Shown here piece by piece: positions 29,512-38,212 of a stretch of 64,000 nucleotides of DNA. The DNA is from RHKX01 sp963823565. Lineage in GTDB: Bacteria; Actinomycetota; Thermoleophilia; Solirubrobacterales; 70-9. Position numbers and translations under genes: made by a program. The first letter of the stretch is position 1. Each line of letters begins with the position of its first letter. The stretch is from NCBI GenBank assembly GCA_963823565.1, contig CAWGLR010000001.1:1054001-1118000 (forward strand), read 5' to 3'. The notes beneath the pieces were generated by a model, which ran no database searches, was not told the DNA's origin, and worked only from the letters and a program-made list of their open reading frames with translations.

Positions 29512-30860
29512 TGGGCCCGCGTCTCCAGCGCGCCTACGACGCCACCTGGGGGCGCTTCTTCGCCTCGATCTACGACCGCACGCTCGCGGCGAGCGAGGAG
29601 GCGGGCCTCCGCGATCGCCGCCGGGAGCTGCTCGCGCGGGCCGAGGGGCGGACGCTCGAGCTCGGCGCCGGCACCGGCGTCAACGTCGAGCTCTATCCGG
29701 AGGCCGTCGGGGAGCTGATCCTCACCGAGCCGTTCGAGCCGATGGCCCGGCGGCTGCGCGCGCGGGTCGCGGCATCGGAGCGGGACGCCGAGGTCGTCGT
29801 CGCCGCGGCGGAGGAGCTGCCGGTCGCCGACGCATCCGTCGACACGGTCGTCGTCACCCTCGCGCTCTGCACGGTCGCCGACCCCGACCGGGTCCTCGCG
29901 GAGGTCGCGCGCGTCCTGCGTCCGGGCGGGCGCCTGCTCTTCCTCGAGCACGTCCGCTCCGAGGACCCGAAGGTCGCGCGCCGGCAGGACCGGCTCGAGC
30001 GCCCGTGGGGGGTGCTCGGCCACGGCTGCCACCCCAACCGGGACACCGTCGGCGCCGTCGAGGCGTCGCCGCTGGAGCTCGAGGAGGTCGAGCGCGGGCG
30101 CGTGCCCAAGTCCATCTCGATCGTCGAGCCGCTCGCCGTCGGCGTCGCCCGGCGCGCGGCGGTCCTGCTCCTCGCGGCGGTGCTCGCGGCCTCGGCCCTG
30201 GCGCTCGCCAGCGCCGACGATGCCGCCGCGCGGCTCGGGGCGCTGGCGCCGCCCACCGCGGCGGCCGCGAAGGCCGGCGAGCCCGAGTTCCGCGGCGGGG
30301 TCGACCGGATCGACCGGAAGCTGCGCAAGCGGATGACGGGGAAGTCGTGGCACGAGGGCTGCCCGGTCGGGCTCGGCGGGCTCCGCGTCGTCCGCGCGAG
30401 CTACGTCGACTTCGAGGGCAGGCCGCGCCGCGGCACCCTGGTCGTGCACGAGCGCTACGCGCGGGGCATGCTCCAGGTCCTGAAGCGGCTCTACGCGAAG
30501 CGGTTCCCGATCCGCCGGATGGAGCTGATCGACCGCTACGACGGCGATGACCACCGCTCGATGGCGCACGACAACACCTCGGCCTTCAACTGCCGCTTCG
30601 TCGCCGGCACGAGCCGCTGGTCGAATCACGCGTACGGCAGGGCGATCGACCTCAACCCGCGCGAGAATCCCTACGTCTCCGGCGGCCACGTCTCCCCGCC
30701 CGAGGGCGCGAAGTTCGCCGACCGCAGCCAGCGCCGCCGCGGGATGATCTTCAAGGGCGACCCGGCGACGAACTCGTTCGACCGCATCCTCGGCTGGGAT
30801 TGGGGCGGGCTGTGGCCCGATCCCACCGATTACCAGCACTTCTCCCACGACGGGAGCTGA
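29511..30860 (+). CDS. Fusion: class I SAM methyltransferase - membrane anchor - M15 (VanY-like) peptidase
   Basis: One uninterrupted 449-residue frame. Residues about 1-205 form a SAM-dependent methyltransferase (TLELGAGTGVNVELYPEAV, VVVTLALCTVADPDRVLAE, VLRPGGRLLFLEHV). After GVARR comes a hydrophobic segment AAVLLLAAVLAASALALA (about 208-225). Residues about 250-449 form an M15-type D,D-carboxypeptidase: SRWSNHAYGRAIDLNPREN (zinc His and Asp) and DYQHF (final zinc His). The Arg-Arg before the helix predicts a cytoplasmic methyltransferase and an external peptidase. M15 enzymes cut D-Ala from peptidoglycan peptides. A lost stop codon between two former genes is the alternative; the only near internal start is GTG 30180, inside the hydrophobic segment. 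Confidence 0.75.
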   Translation: MGPRLQRAYDATWGRFFASIYDRTLAASEEAGLRDRRRELLARAEGRTLELGAGTGVNVELYPEAVGELILTEPFEPMARRLRARVAASERDAEVVVAAAEELPVADASVDTVVVTLALCTVADPDRVLAEVARVLRPGGRLLFLEHVRSEDPKVARRQDRLERPWGVLGHGCHPNRDTVGAVEASPLELEEVERGRVPKSISIVEPLAVGVARRAAVLLLAAVLAASALALASADDAAARLGALAPPTAAAAKAGEPEFRGGVDRIDRKLRKRMTGKSWHEGCPVGLGGLRVVRASYVDFEGRPRRGTLVVHERYARGMLQVLKRLYAKRFPIRRMELIDRYDGDDHRSMAHDNTSAFNCRFVAGTSRWSNHAYGRAIDLNPRENPYVSGGHVSPPEGAKFADRSQRRRGMIFKGDPATNSFDRILGWDWGGLWPDPTDYQHFSHDGS

Positions 30861-30949
30861 GCGCTCACGGTGCGGGGGCGGGCCTGGTTGCAGCCGTCGC
30901 CCCGACATGCGAGAACTCGGGCTGAGAGCCCACGACGGAGGAGACCAAC

Positions 30950-31231
30950 TTGCCGCATTTCATCCTGCTGACCAAGCTGACGAGCAACGGCGTCAAGACG
31001 ATCAAGAACAATCCCGACCGGATCGCCGAGGTCAACCACGAGATGGAGCAGATCGGCCTCAAGGTCCATCACCAGTACGCGACCCTCGGCCAGTACGACT
31101 TCATCAGCATCGTCGAGGCCGACAGCGTCGAGCACATGGCGAAGGCCTCGGTCGAGCTCGGCTCGCGCGGCACCACCGTCAACGAGACGCTGAACGCGAT
31201 CCCGAGCGACGACTTCGCGAAGTCGCTCTGA
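30950..31231 (+). CDS. GYD-domain protein
   Basis: A 93-residue protein of the GYD family: HFILLTKLTSNGVKTIKNNP, then LKVHHQYATLGQYDFISIVE with the diagnostic G-x-Y-D, and a final helix. Family members form small alpha/beta barrels of unknown function. TTG at 30950 is chosen for GGAGGAG eight bases upstream and the match to family N-termini. The gene lies 8 bp before purD and probably heads that transcript. The 89 bp before it contain a weak GC-rich stem (GGGGCG/CGCCCC) but no clear promoter. Confidence 0.85.
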   Translation: MPHFILLTKLTSNGVKTIKNNPDRIAEVNHEMEQIGLKVHHQYATLGQYDFISIVEADSVEHMAKASVELGSRGTTVNETLNAIPSDDFAKSL

Positions 31232-31239
31232 GCCGGCCG

Positions 31240-32541
31240 ATGCGGATCCTGGTCGTCGGCGGCGGCGGCCGCGAGCACGCCATCGTGCGAGCGCTCGCGC
31301 GCTCGCCGCAGCGGCCCGAGCTGCTCTGCTCGCCCGGCAACCCGGGGATCGCCGCGGATGCCGAGCTGCTCGACCTGCCCGGCTCGGCGCCGGCGACGAT
31401 CGCCGCGGCGGCGCGCGAGCGCGACGCCGACCTCGTCGTCGTCGGACCCGAGGCGCCGCTGGTCGCCGGCGCCGTCGACGCCTGCGCCGAGGCCGGGATC
31501 GCCGCCTTCGGGCCGACCGCCGCCGCCGCGCAGCTCGAGGGCTCGAAGGTCTACGCCAAGGAGGCGATGGCGGCGGCCGGGGTGCCGACCGCGCCGCATG
31601 CCGTCGTCGACTCGCGCGAGGCCGCGCTGGAGCACCTCGGCTCCTGCGACTACCCGGTCGTGCTCAAGGCGGACGGGCTCGCGGCGGGCAAGGGCGTGAT
31701 CATCGCCGCCGACGAGGGCGAGGCGCGCGCCGCCGTCGAGACCTTCTTCACCGAGCGCCGCTTCGGCGAGACCAGCGTCCTGATCGAGGAGCATCTCGTC
31801 GGAGAGGAGCTGTCGCTGCTCGCGATCTGCGACGGCGCCAACGTGGTCCCGCTCGCCCCGGCGCAGGACTACAAGCGCATCTTCGACGGCGACGAGGGAC
31901 CGAACACCGGCGGCATGGGCAGCTACTCCCCCGTGCCCGGGATCGACGCGGCGCGGGTCGAGGAGATCGTCGACACCGTGCACCGCCCGATCGTGCGGCT
32001 GATGGCCGAGCGCGACATCCCCTTCCACGGCGTCCTCTACGCGGGGCTGATGATGACCGCCGCTGGGCCGAGGGTCCTCGAGTTCAACTGCCGCTTCGGC
32101 GACCCCGAGACGCAGGCGGTGCTGCCGCGGATGCGCTCCGACCTCGTCGAGCTCTGCCTCGCCGCGACCCGTCCCGGCGGGCTCGCCGGGCCTGATCACG
32201 AAGTGATCAGCGCCGACTTCGGCGACGACTGGGCGGTTACGCTGGTGCTCGCCTCCGCCGGCTACCCCGAGAGCTCCTCGAAGGGCGACGTCATCCGCGG
32301 CCTCGCCGATGCCGCCGCGACCGGGGCCGAGATCACCCACGCGGGGACGGCCGAGCGCGACGGCGACATCGTCACCGCGGGCGGGCGCGTGCTCAACGTC
32401 ACCGCGCTCGGGCCCGATCCCGACGCAGCGCGGCGCCGGGCTTACGATGCGGCCGACGCGATCGAGTTCGACGGCCGGCAGATCCGCAGGGACATCGCCG
32501 CCCGCGCGGTCGAGCGCGTCGCCGCATCAGAGCTGAGCTGA
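31240..32541 (+). CDS. purD: Phosphoribosylamine-glycine ligase (GAR synthetase)
   Basis: Second step of purine synthesis: joins glycine to phosphoribosylamine using ATP. The 433-residue ATP-grasp protein shows ILVVGGGGREHAIVRALA at the N-terminus, VVLKADGLAAGKGVIIA (ATP-binding loop), GPNTGGMGSYSP and LEFNCRFGDPETQA, the PurD signature. ATG 31240 follows the GYD gene closely and purE begins 19 bp after its stop. Full length, no anomalies. Confidence 0.97.
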   Translation: MRILVVGGGGREHAIVRALARSPQRPELLCSPGNPGIAADAELLDLPGSAPATIAAAARERDADLVVVGPEAPLVAGAVDACAEAGIAAFGPTAAAAQLEGSKVYAKEAMAAAGVPTAPHAVVDSREAALEHLGSCDYPVVLKADGLAAGKGVIIAADEGEARAAVETFFTERRFGETSVLIEEHLVGEELSLLAICDGANVVPLAPAQDYKRIFDGDEGPNTGGMGSYSPVPGIDAARVEEIVDTVHRPIVRLMAERDIPFHGVLYAGLMMTAAGPRVLEFNCRFGDPETQAVLPRMRSDLVELCLAATRPGGLAGPDHEVISADFGDDWAVTLVLASAGYPESSSKGDVIRGLADAAATGAEITHAGTAERDGDIVTAGGRVLNVTALGPDPDAARRRAYDAADAIEFDGRQIRRDIAARAVERVAASELS

Positions 32542-32560
32542 CCCGAGAACTGGAGGACGA

Positions 32561-33061
32561 ATGACCGACCCGACGCCCACCCCCGCCACCGGCACCGCCG
32601 CGCCCGCCGAGCTGCCCGAGATGCCCGACGTCGAGAGCGCGTTCGAGGAGATCGAGGTGGATGCCCCGCAGGTCGGGATCATCATGGGCTCGGCCAACGA
32701 CAAGCCGAAGATGCAGCCGGCCGGCAAGGCGCTCGAGGAGGCGGGAATCCGCTACGAGGTCCGCGTGATGAGCGCCCACCGCGATCCCGAGAAGGTCGCC
32801 GACTACTGCAAGGCGGCGCAGATGCGGGGCCTCAAGGTGATCATCGCCGGCGCCGGTATGAGCGCCGCGCTGCCCGGGGTGGCCGCCGCCCACACCAGCC
32901 TCCCGGTGATCGGCGTACCGATCCTCGGCAAGAGCCTGAGCGGGCTCGACTCGCTGCTGACGATCGCGCAGATGCCTCCCGGCGTCCCGGTCGCGTGCAT
33001 GGCGGTCGACGGGGCAAAGAACGCAGGGCTGTACGCGGCGCGGATAATCAGCCTCAGTTGA
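32561..33061 (+). CDS. purE: N5-carboxyaminoimidazole ribonucleotide mutase
   Basis: Rearranges N5-CAIR to CAIR in purine synthesis. The core shows GIIMGSANDKPKMQPAGKAL (substrate loop), VMSAHRDPEKV with the catalytic His, and IIAGAGMSAALPGVAAAHTS. At 166 residues it carries about 35 extra N-terminal residues (Pro/Thr/Glu-rich) before the first strand, probably disordered. No purK is seen here; it must be elsewhere or CO2 is used directly. The TTG start of purB overlaps its stop. Confidence 0.95.
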   Translation: MTDPTPTPATGTAAPAELPEMPDVESAFEEIEVDAPQVGIIMGSANDKPKMQPAGKALEEAGIRYEVRVMSAHRDPEKVADYCKAAQMRGLKVIIAGAGMSAALPGVAAAHTSLPVIGVPILGKSLSGLDSLLTIAQMPPGVPVACMAVDGAKNAGLYAARIISLS

Positions 33062-34356
33062 TTCCGCGCTACACCCGTGAGCAGATCGGCGCCGTCTGGA
33101 CACAGCGGCGCAAGATGGAGGGCTGGCTGGAGGTCGAGCTCGCCGTCACCGACGCGCTCGCCGAAGCCGGCACGGTCCCCCAGCAGGACGCGGCGGCGTG
33201 CCGGAGCCGCGCCGCGTTCACGGTCGAGGCGGTCGAGGAGCGCGAGCGGACGACCAATCACGACGTCGCCGCCTTCGTCGACGTCGTCTCGGCGTCGGTC
33301 GGCGATGCCGGGCGCTGGATCCACTACGGGCTCACCTCCTCCGACGTCCTCGACACGGCGCTGGCGATCCAGATCCGCGAGGCGGGGGCGATCGTCGTCG
33401 CCGGCGCGAAGGCATACCGCGACGCGCTGCTCGAGCGTGCGTTCGAGTTCCGCGAGACGCCGTGCGTCGGGCGCACCCACGGGATCCACGCCGAGCCGAC
33501 GAGCTTCGGCCTCCGGCTCGCGGGCTTCGCGTTCGAGGCGCACCGCAACGCGCGCCGGCTCGAGGCCGCCTTCGACGCGGCCGCGGTCGGCAAGCTCTCG
33601 GGCGCGGTCGGCACCTACGCGTCGCTGCCGCCGAGCGTCGAGGCGGCGGTGATGCAGCGGCTCGGGCTCTACGTCGAGGACGCCTCGACCCAGATCGTCC
33701 CCCGCGACCGCCACGCCGAGGTGCTCTCGGCGATCGCGCTCGCCGGCGCCGGGCTCGAGCGGTTCGCCACCGAGGTCCGCAACCTCCAGCGCACCGAGGT
33801 GCGCGAGGTCGAGGAGCCGTTCGGCAAGGGCCAGAAGGGCTCCTCGGCGATGCCGCACAAGCGCAACCCGATCACCGCCGAGCGGATCACCGGCCTCGCC
33901 CGGGTCCTCCGCGGCTACTCCCAGGCCGGCCTCGAGAACGTCGCGCTCTGGCACGAGCGCGACATCTCCCACTCCGGCGCCGAGCGGGTGATCCTGCCCG
34001 ACGCGACGATCGGGCTCGACTACATGCAGCACCTCGCCACCCGGGTCGCGAGCGGCATGACGGTCCACGCCGACCGGATGGCCGAGAACCTCAACCTCAC
34101 CTACGGCGCGATCTACAGCCAGCGGGCGCTGACCGCGCTCGTCGGCGCCGGCCTCGTCCGCGACGAGGCCTACCGGCTCGTCCAGGAGAACGCCCAGCGC
34201 GCCTGGGACACGCGGACGCCGTTCCGCGAGCTGCTGGCGAAGGCGGTGGCCGAGAAGAAGCTGACGGTCGACCTCGACGCGATCTTCGACCCGGCCGCCT
34301 ACCTGACGCACACGGGCGCGGTCTTCGATCGGCTCGAGGCGATCCGCGGCAGCTAG
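33058..34356 (+). CDS. purB: Adenylosuccinate lyase
   Basis: Cleaves SAICAR and adenylosuccinate with release of fumarate. The 432-residue protein carries TTNHDVAAFVDVV, GRTHGIHAEPTSFGLRLA (catalytic His region), and the fumarase-superfamily signature GSSAMPHKRNPITAERI with the mobile-loop Ser. The TTG at 33058 overlaps the purE stop (TTGA), and the downstream residues IPRYTREQIGAVW match the family N-terminus, so no later start is needed. Last gene of the GYD-purD-purE-purB unit. Its stop lies 2 bp from the convergent deacetylase. Confidence 0.97.
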   Translation: MIPRYTREQIGAVWTQRRKMEGWLEVELAVTDALAEAGTVPQQDAAACRSRAAFTVEAVEERERTTNHDVAAFVDVVSASVGDAGRWIHYGLTSSDVLDTALAIQIREAGAIVVAGAKAYRDALLERAFEFRETPCVGRTHGIHAEPTSFGLRLAGFAFEAHRNARRLEAAFDAAAVGKLSGAVGTYASLPPSVEAAVMQRLGLYVEDASTQIVPRDRHAEVLSAIALAGAGLERFATEVRNLQRTEVREVEEPFGKGQKGSSAMPHKRNPITAERITGLARVLRGYSQAGLENVALWHERDISHSGAERVILPDATIGLDYMQHLATRVASGMTVHADRMAENLNLTYGAIYSQRALTALVGAGLVRDEAYRLVQENAQRAWDTRTPFRELLAKAVAEKKLTVDLDAIFDPAAYLTHTGAVFDRLEAIRGS

Positions 34357-34358
34357 CG

Positions 34359-35621
34359 CTAGGGGCCCGGCCGGTGGGCCGGAAACGGGCGCGGATCGGG
34401 CAGCGCCCGGAGACCCGCGCGACGGCCGCGTGCCTCCGCCACGCGGTAGTGGCCGCCGAGGAGCCGCGTCAGCGTGACGAGGTGGTAGCCGCGCGACTTC
34501 AGGTTGGCGATGATGTGCGGGAGCGCCGCGACGGTCTGCTCGCGGGGCCCGCCGCCGTCGTGCATGAGCACGATCGAGCCCGGCTGGACGGCGGTCGCGC
34601 GCGAGATGATCGCCCCCGTCCCCGGCCGCGACCAGTCGCGGGTGTCGACGTCCCAGATCACCTGCGCCATGTGCAGCCGGCGGGCCTCCGCCGCCTGCGA
34701 CGCCGTGAGCTCCCCGCCCGGCGGGCGGAACATGCACGGGGTGAAGCCGGATGCGCGCTCGATCAGGTGACTGGTGCGGGCCATCCCCTCGCTGGAGCCG
34801 ATCGTGTGGCGCCAGGTGTGGTTCCCGAGCTCGCTGCCCTGGGCGAGTATCGCCCGGGTGTAGCCGGGGTAGGTCGGGACCTGTTCGCCGATCTCGAAGA
34901 ACGTCGCGTGAGCGTCGTGGTGGTCGAGGATCCGCAGGATCTGCGGGGTGTAGGGGCTCGGGCCGTCGTCGAAGGTGAGAGCGACCCGCTTGCGCGACCG
35001 CGGGCCGTTGAAGACCTTCCCGTGCCCGGCGCCGGCGCAGCCCACCCGCTGTAGCGGGCGGATCGTCGTCCGGCCGCTCCCCCGCCGCGGCACCCGGTCG
35101 GCGCAGCTCGCGCTCCCGCGTGCCGGATTGCACGCGGGCCCGTACCAGCGGCTGAGCCCCGCGAAGGCGAGGGAGCCCGGCTCGAGGCCGAGCTCGTGGA
35201 GCCCGAGGCGCAGCGTCACCGAGGTGTCGCGGCGAACCAGGCTCGCGCGGACCGCGCCCCGCGGATGCGCCTCATGACGGACGACCTTGCTCACGCCGAC
35301 GCGGATGCCGCCGTGCTCGATCTCCCCGCCAGGGCAGAGCAGCTTCCTGCCGGTCGCGGCGGTGGTGAGCTCAGCGCAGAGGAAGCGCTCGCGGCCGCGG
35401 CCGCCCAATCGCGGATGCCTGCCGAGCGTGCGCAGGCGCGGCAGCCTCGAGTCGGTCTTGAACCGGACGAGCAGCTGGCGGTCGTGCTGTCCGACCTTGA
35501 GGGCGACCAGGTCCAGCGGGCCGCGGTCGCCGCCTCCGTCGCGGACGATCTCCGCCCGCGCCGTGCCCACCGCGAGGGCGAGGAGCAGCGCTGCGGCGAG
35601 CAGCGGGAGCCGGGCCCTCAT
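34359..35621 (-). CDS. Secreted polysaccharide deacetylase (NodB domain, CE4)
   Basis: Removes acetyl groups from peptidoglycan or another polysaccharide outside the cell. The 420-residue protein has a signal peptide (RARLPLLAAALLLALAVGTA), an N-terminal beta-rich region of about 180 residues, and a NodB domain with all motifs: VALTFDDGPSPYT (metal Asp), NHTWRH (metal His pair), RPPGGE, DVDTRDW and IVLMHDGGG. The C-terminus is Arg/Pro-rich. ATG 35621 overlaps the stop of the preceding peptidoglycan-binding gene (ATGA), so both are made together and probably act on the cell wall. Confidence 0.88.
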   Translation of the reverse strand: MRARLPLLAAALLLALAVGTARAEIVRDGGGDRGPLDLVALKVGQHDRQLLVRFKTDSRLPRLRTLGRHPRLGGRGRERFLCAELTTAATGRKLLCPGGEIEHGGIRVGVSKVVRHEAHPRGAVRASLVRRDTSVTLRLGLHELGLEPGSLAFAGLSRWYGPACNPARGSASCADRVPRRGSGRTTIRPLQRVGCAGAGHGKVFNGPRSRKRVALTFDDGPSPYTPQILRILDHHDAHATFFEIGEQVPTYPGYTRAILAQGSELGNHTWRHTIGSSEGMARTSHLIERASGFTPCMFRPPGGELTASQAAEARRLHMAQVIWDVDTRDWSRPGTGAIISRATAVQPGSIVLMHDGGGPREQTVAALPHIIANLKSRGYHLVTLTRLLGGHYRVAEARGRRAGLRALPDPRPFPAHRPGP

Positions 35622-36796
35622 CCCGCTCCCGACAACCCCGGCGGGACCTCGAACCCGATCGCCGGCAGCTCAGCCGACGCCGGCGCGCGCTCGGCGCCGA
35701 CCCGCGCTCCCGACGCCGTCCGCGGCGCCGCCCAGCGGACGCGGGCGGGCTCGTGGGTCAGGAGCTCCTCCCAGGTGCGGTCGTCGATCTCGCCGGTGAC
35801 CGGCAGGCCGGCCGCCTCTTGGAGCGCCTCGACGGCGCGGCCGGTGCGCCTGTTGAACCGGCCGCTCACCGGGACGGTCTCGTCGGCGCCGCGCAGGAGC
35901 TGCTGGGCGCGGACGACGACGTCGCCCTCCGAGCCGTGGGCGAGCTCCGGGAACCCGTCGGGCGCCTTGAAGCCGCGGGGCGACCGCCCCGACCTCCCGT
36001 CGATCGTCCGCCACTCGCGGCGCGAGGTCTCCTGCCACGACCACCAGCTGACGCCGCCGGCGCCGAAGGCGCGGGCGTAGCGGCGGAACGCCTTCAGGTC
36101 GCGGCGCGGCGGGTCGCCGTAGGTCTGCCCGACCGGGAAGAGGGGGAGGTCATAGGGGCGGTTCCACTCGTAGGTGTGGGTGAGCGACTCGACCGGGGTG
36201 TCGCCGATCGCGTGCCAGTAGACCTGAGGCACGTTGAACTGGGCGCCGCCGGGTCCGAGGAACACCGAGTAGGGGAACGCGGGATGGAAGTCGACGTAGG
36301 GGAAGCTGCTGAGCCCGACCGGGTAGTCCTCGCCGACCAGCCGCCGCAGCTTGCTGACGTAGGTGTCCGCCGAGGCGTAGCGCCCCTCGTAGTCGGACTC
36401 GGCGTCGATGATCAGGCAGTCGGCTCCGGCGTTCGCCGCCCGCGCCCCGACCCGCGCCTCCGCCGATGGATCGCGGCCGTAGACGAACTGCCAGCCGCAG
36501 ACCTCGAGGCCGCGGCGATGGAGAGCATCGACCAGGTCGGGCGTGAACTGGCTCCACGTGTTCCCGCCGTCGCCGCTCTTGACGAACACCGCCTCGAGGT
36601 CGCGCCGCTTCGCCTTCCGCGCGATCGCCTCGGCGCTGCCACCGGAGGCGCTGACGTACCAGACCCAGCTCGCTTCGCCGGAAACGGGGGTGCGCTCGGC
36701 CTCGGAGGGGCTCGGCGCGGCGGCGGCGAGAGTCGCCGCGAACGCTGCGCCCGCGGCGGCCGCGCGCCTTCTCGTCACCTTGGAAAGAACCTGCAC
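35618..36796 (-). CDS. Secreted TIM-barrel-like protein with peptidoglycan-binding domain
   Basis: A 392-residue exported protein: signal peptide VTRRRAAAAGAAFAATLAAA, then about 230 residues resembling GH25/DUF1906-type barrels (EASWVWYVSASGGSAEAIAR, GLEVCGWQFVYGR, DCLIIDAESDYEGRY, GVSWWSWQE), and a C-terminal PG_binding_1 domain (EGDVVVRAQQLLRG, VSGRFNRRTGRAVEALQEAA, VTGEIDDRTWEELL). DAE in the barrel resembles GH25 catalytic acids, so muramidase activity is possible but not assured. GTG 36796 follows an AGGGG site; GTG 36778 is an alternative. Coupled to the deacetylase. Confidence 0.75.
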   Translation of the reverse strand: MQVLSKVTRRRAAAAGAAFAATLAAAAPSPSEAERTPVSGEASWVWYVSASGGSAEAIARKAKRRDLEAVFVKSGDGGNTWSQFTPDLVDALHRRGLEVCGWQFVYGRDPSAEARVGARAANAGADCLIIDAESDYEGRYASADTYVSKLRRLVGEDYPVGLSSFPYVDFHPAFPYSVFLGPGGAQFNVPQVYWHAIGDTPVESLTHTYEWNRPYDLPLFPVGQTYGDPPRRDLKAFRRYARAFGAGGVSWWSWQETSRREWRTIDGRSGRSPRGFKAPDGFPELAHGSEGDVVVRAQQLLRGADETVPVSGRFNRRTGRAVEALQEAAGLPVTGEIDDRTWEELLTHEPARVRWAAPRTASGARVGAERAPASAELPAIGFEVPPGLSGAG

Positions 36797-36849
36797 CTGA
36801 GCCCCTAACCCTCGGCGGCCGAGGATAGAGCGGTGACTCCCCTCCGGAC

Positions 36850-36893
36850 GCTGGGGTCTCTCGCGCCAACATGTTGGCGGCAGAGACCCCAGC
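36850..36893. terminator. Large cruciform-type inverted repeat after the P450 gene
   Basis: Outer 12-bp arms GCTGGGGTCTCT (36850-36861) and AGAGACCCCAGC (36882-36893) enclose a perfect 16-bp palindrome, CGCCAACATGTTGGCG (36864-36879). It starts four bases after the P450 stop on the minus strand. It lacks a T-run, so it may stop RNA polymerase without a U tract, protect the mRNA 3' end or bind a protein. Confidence 0.5.
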
Positions 36894-36897
36894 ACCG

Positions 36898-38193
36898 TCA
36901 GGTTGCGGCCACCACCCGAGCCCCGGCCTGCGGCACCAGCGTGATCCCGGCGAGGCGGGGCACCTCCCGGCGCGGGCTTGCCGGCCGCAGCTCGGCGCGG
37001 GTCAGCACCTCGCGGAGGACGATCCGCATCTCCATCTGCGCGAAGGCCGCGCCGAGACAGCGGCGGATGCCGCCGCCGAAGGGCACCCAGGAGTAGGTGT
37101 CGGGCCGCGAGCCGGCGAAGCGCTCGGGCCGGAACTCGTACGGATCGGGATAGACGTCGGGGCGGGTGTGCAGGAGGTAGATCGCGACCATCACCGAGGT
37201 GCCCGCCGGCAGCTCGTGGCCACCGTAGGAGCCGGGCTCGGCGAGCTTGCGGCCGACGCTGGTGATCACCGGCCGCAGGCGCAGCGCCTCGGTTGCGACG
37301 GCGTCGAGGTGGTCGTCGCCGCCGGAGGCCGCCGCCTCGCGGGCGCGGTCCAGGGCGGCGGCGTCGTGGAGCAGGAAGTCGAACGCCCAGGCGAGCGAGG
37401 TGGCGGTGGTCTCGTGGCCGGCGGCGAGCAGGGTCATCAGCTGGTCGCGGAGCTCGCGGTCGTCCATCTCGCTGCCGTCGTCGAAGCGCGCGGCGACGAG
37501 CATCGAAAGGATGTCCTCGCGCTCGGCGAGCCGCGGGTCGCGGCGGCGGTCGGCGATCTCCTCGAAGAGCACCGCATCGGTCTCGTCGAGCAGCCGCTGG
37601 AAGGGGCCGTAGGGCCCGAGGCGGCCGAGCGGGCGGGTGAGGGCCGCGAGGGCCGAGGCGAGCGGCCGGCGGGTCTGCTCGAGCACCCGGCCGAGCAGCT
37701 CGCGGAGGCGGTCGTGGCGGGGGCCGTCGGCGACGCCGAAGACGGCGGCGAGGATCACCTCGAGCGTGATCGACTGCATCCGCTCGCGCAGCTCGAACGG
37801 CTCCCCGCGGGGCCAGGAATCGACCTCGGCCCGCGCGACGGCGGCGATCGCGTCCTCATAGGCGCGCATGCGCTCGCCGTGGAAGGGCGGCAGCATCAGC
37901 CGCCGCCGGCGCAGGTGCTCCTCCCCCTCGAGCAGTAGCAGCGACCGCGGCCCGAGCACGGGCTCGAGCGTCAGCGACCGCCCCGCCGGCAGCGAGTTCT
38001 GCCGGTCGCCGGCGAAGATCCGCTTCGTGGAGCCGGGGTCGCTGACGAAGACCAGCGGTGGCAGAGTCGAGAACCGCAGCGTGAACGCGTCGCCCCAGCG
38101 GGCGCGGCAGTCCTCCATCAGCGGCAGGTGGCGGGTCAGCCAGCGGAGGGTCTGGACGGCAGCGGGCTGGCGGGGCCCGGGCGGAAGGGTCAC
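36898..38193 (-). CDS. Cytochrome P450
   Basis: Heme monooxygenase of about 431 residues. The I-helix motif is LLAAGHETTATSLAWAFD, the K-helix ExxR is EALRLRP, and the heme-binding loop is WVPFGGGIRRCLGAAFAQME with the ligand Cys. No membrane anchor is seen, as is usual for bacterial class I enzymes. GTG 38193 gives the sensible N-terminus TLPPGPRQP; a longer frame would overlap the next gene. TAGTTT lies seven bases before it. No ferredoxin partner is near. Substrate unknown; it shares a strand with the MBL-like gene 19 bp upstream. Confidence 0.93.
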   Translation of the reverse strand: MTLPPGPRQPAAVQTLRWLTRHLPLMEDCRARWGDAFTLRFSTLPPLVFVSDPGSTKRIFAGDRQNSLPAGRSLTLEPVLGPRSLLLLEGEEHLRRRRLMLPPFHGERMRAYEDAIAAVARAEVDSWPRGEPFELRERMQSITLEVILAAVFGVADGPRHDRLRELLGRVLEQTRRPLASALAALTRPLGRLGPYGPFQRLLDETDAVLFEEIADRRRDPRLAEREDILSMLVAARFDDGSEMDDRELRDQLMTLLAAGHETTATSLAWAFDFLLHDAAALDRAREAAASGGDDHLDAVATEALRLRPVITSVGRKLAEPGSYGGHELPAGTSVMVAIYLLHTRPDVYPDPYEFRPERFAGSRPDTYSWVPFGGGIRRCLGAAFAQMEMRIVLREVLTRAELRPASPRREVPRLAGITLVPQAGARVVAAT

Positions 38194-38212
38194 GGGGCCG
38201 AAACTACTGCGC

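Noticed and set aside
30861..30949. Structured leader or riboswitch before the GYD-purD operon
   Set aside because: Only a short GC-rich stem is present in 89 bp; no conserved purine, PreQ1 or PRPP riboswitch core could be recognised.
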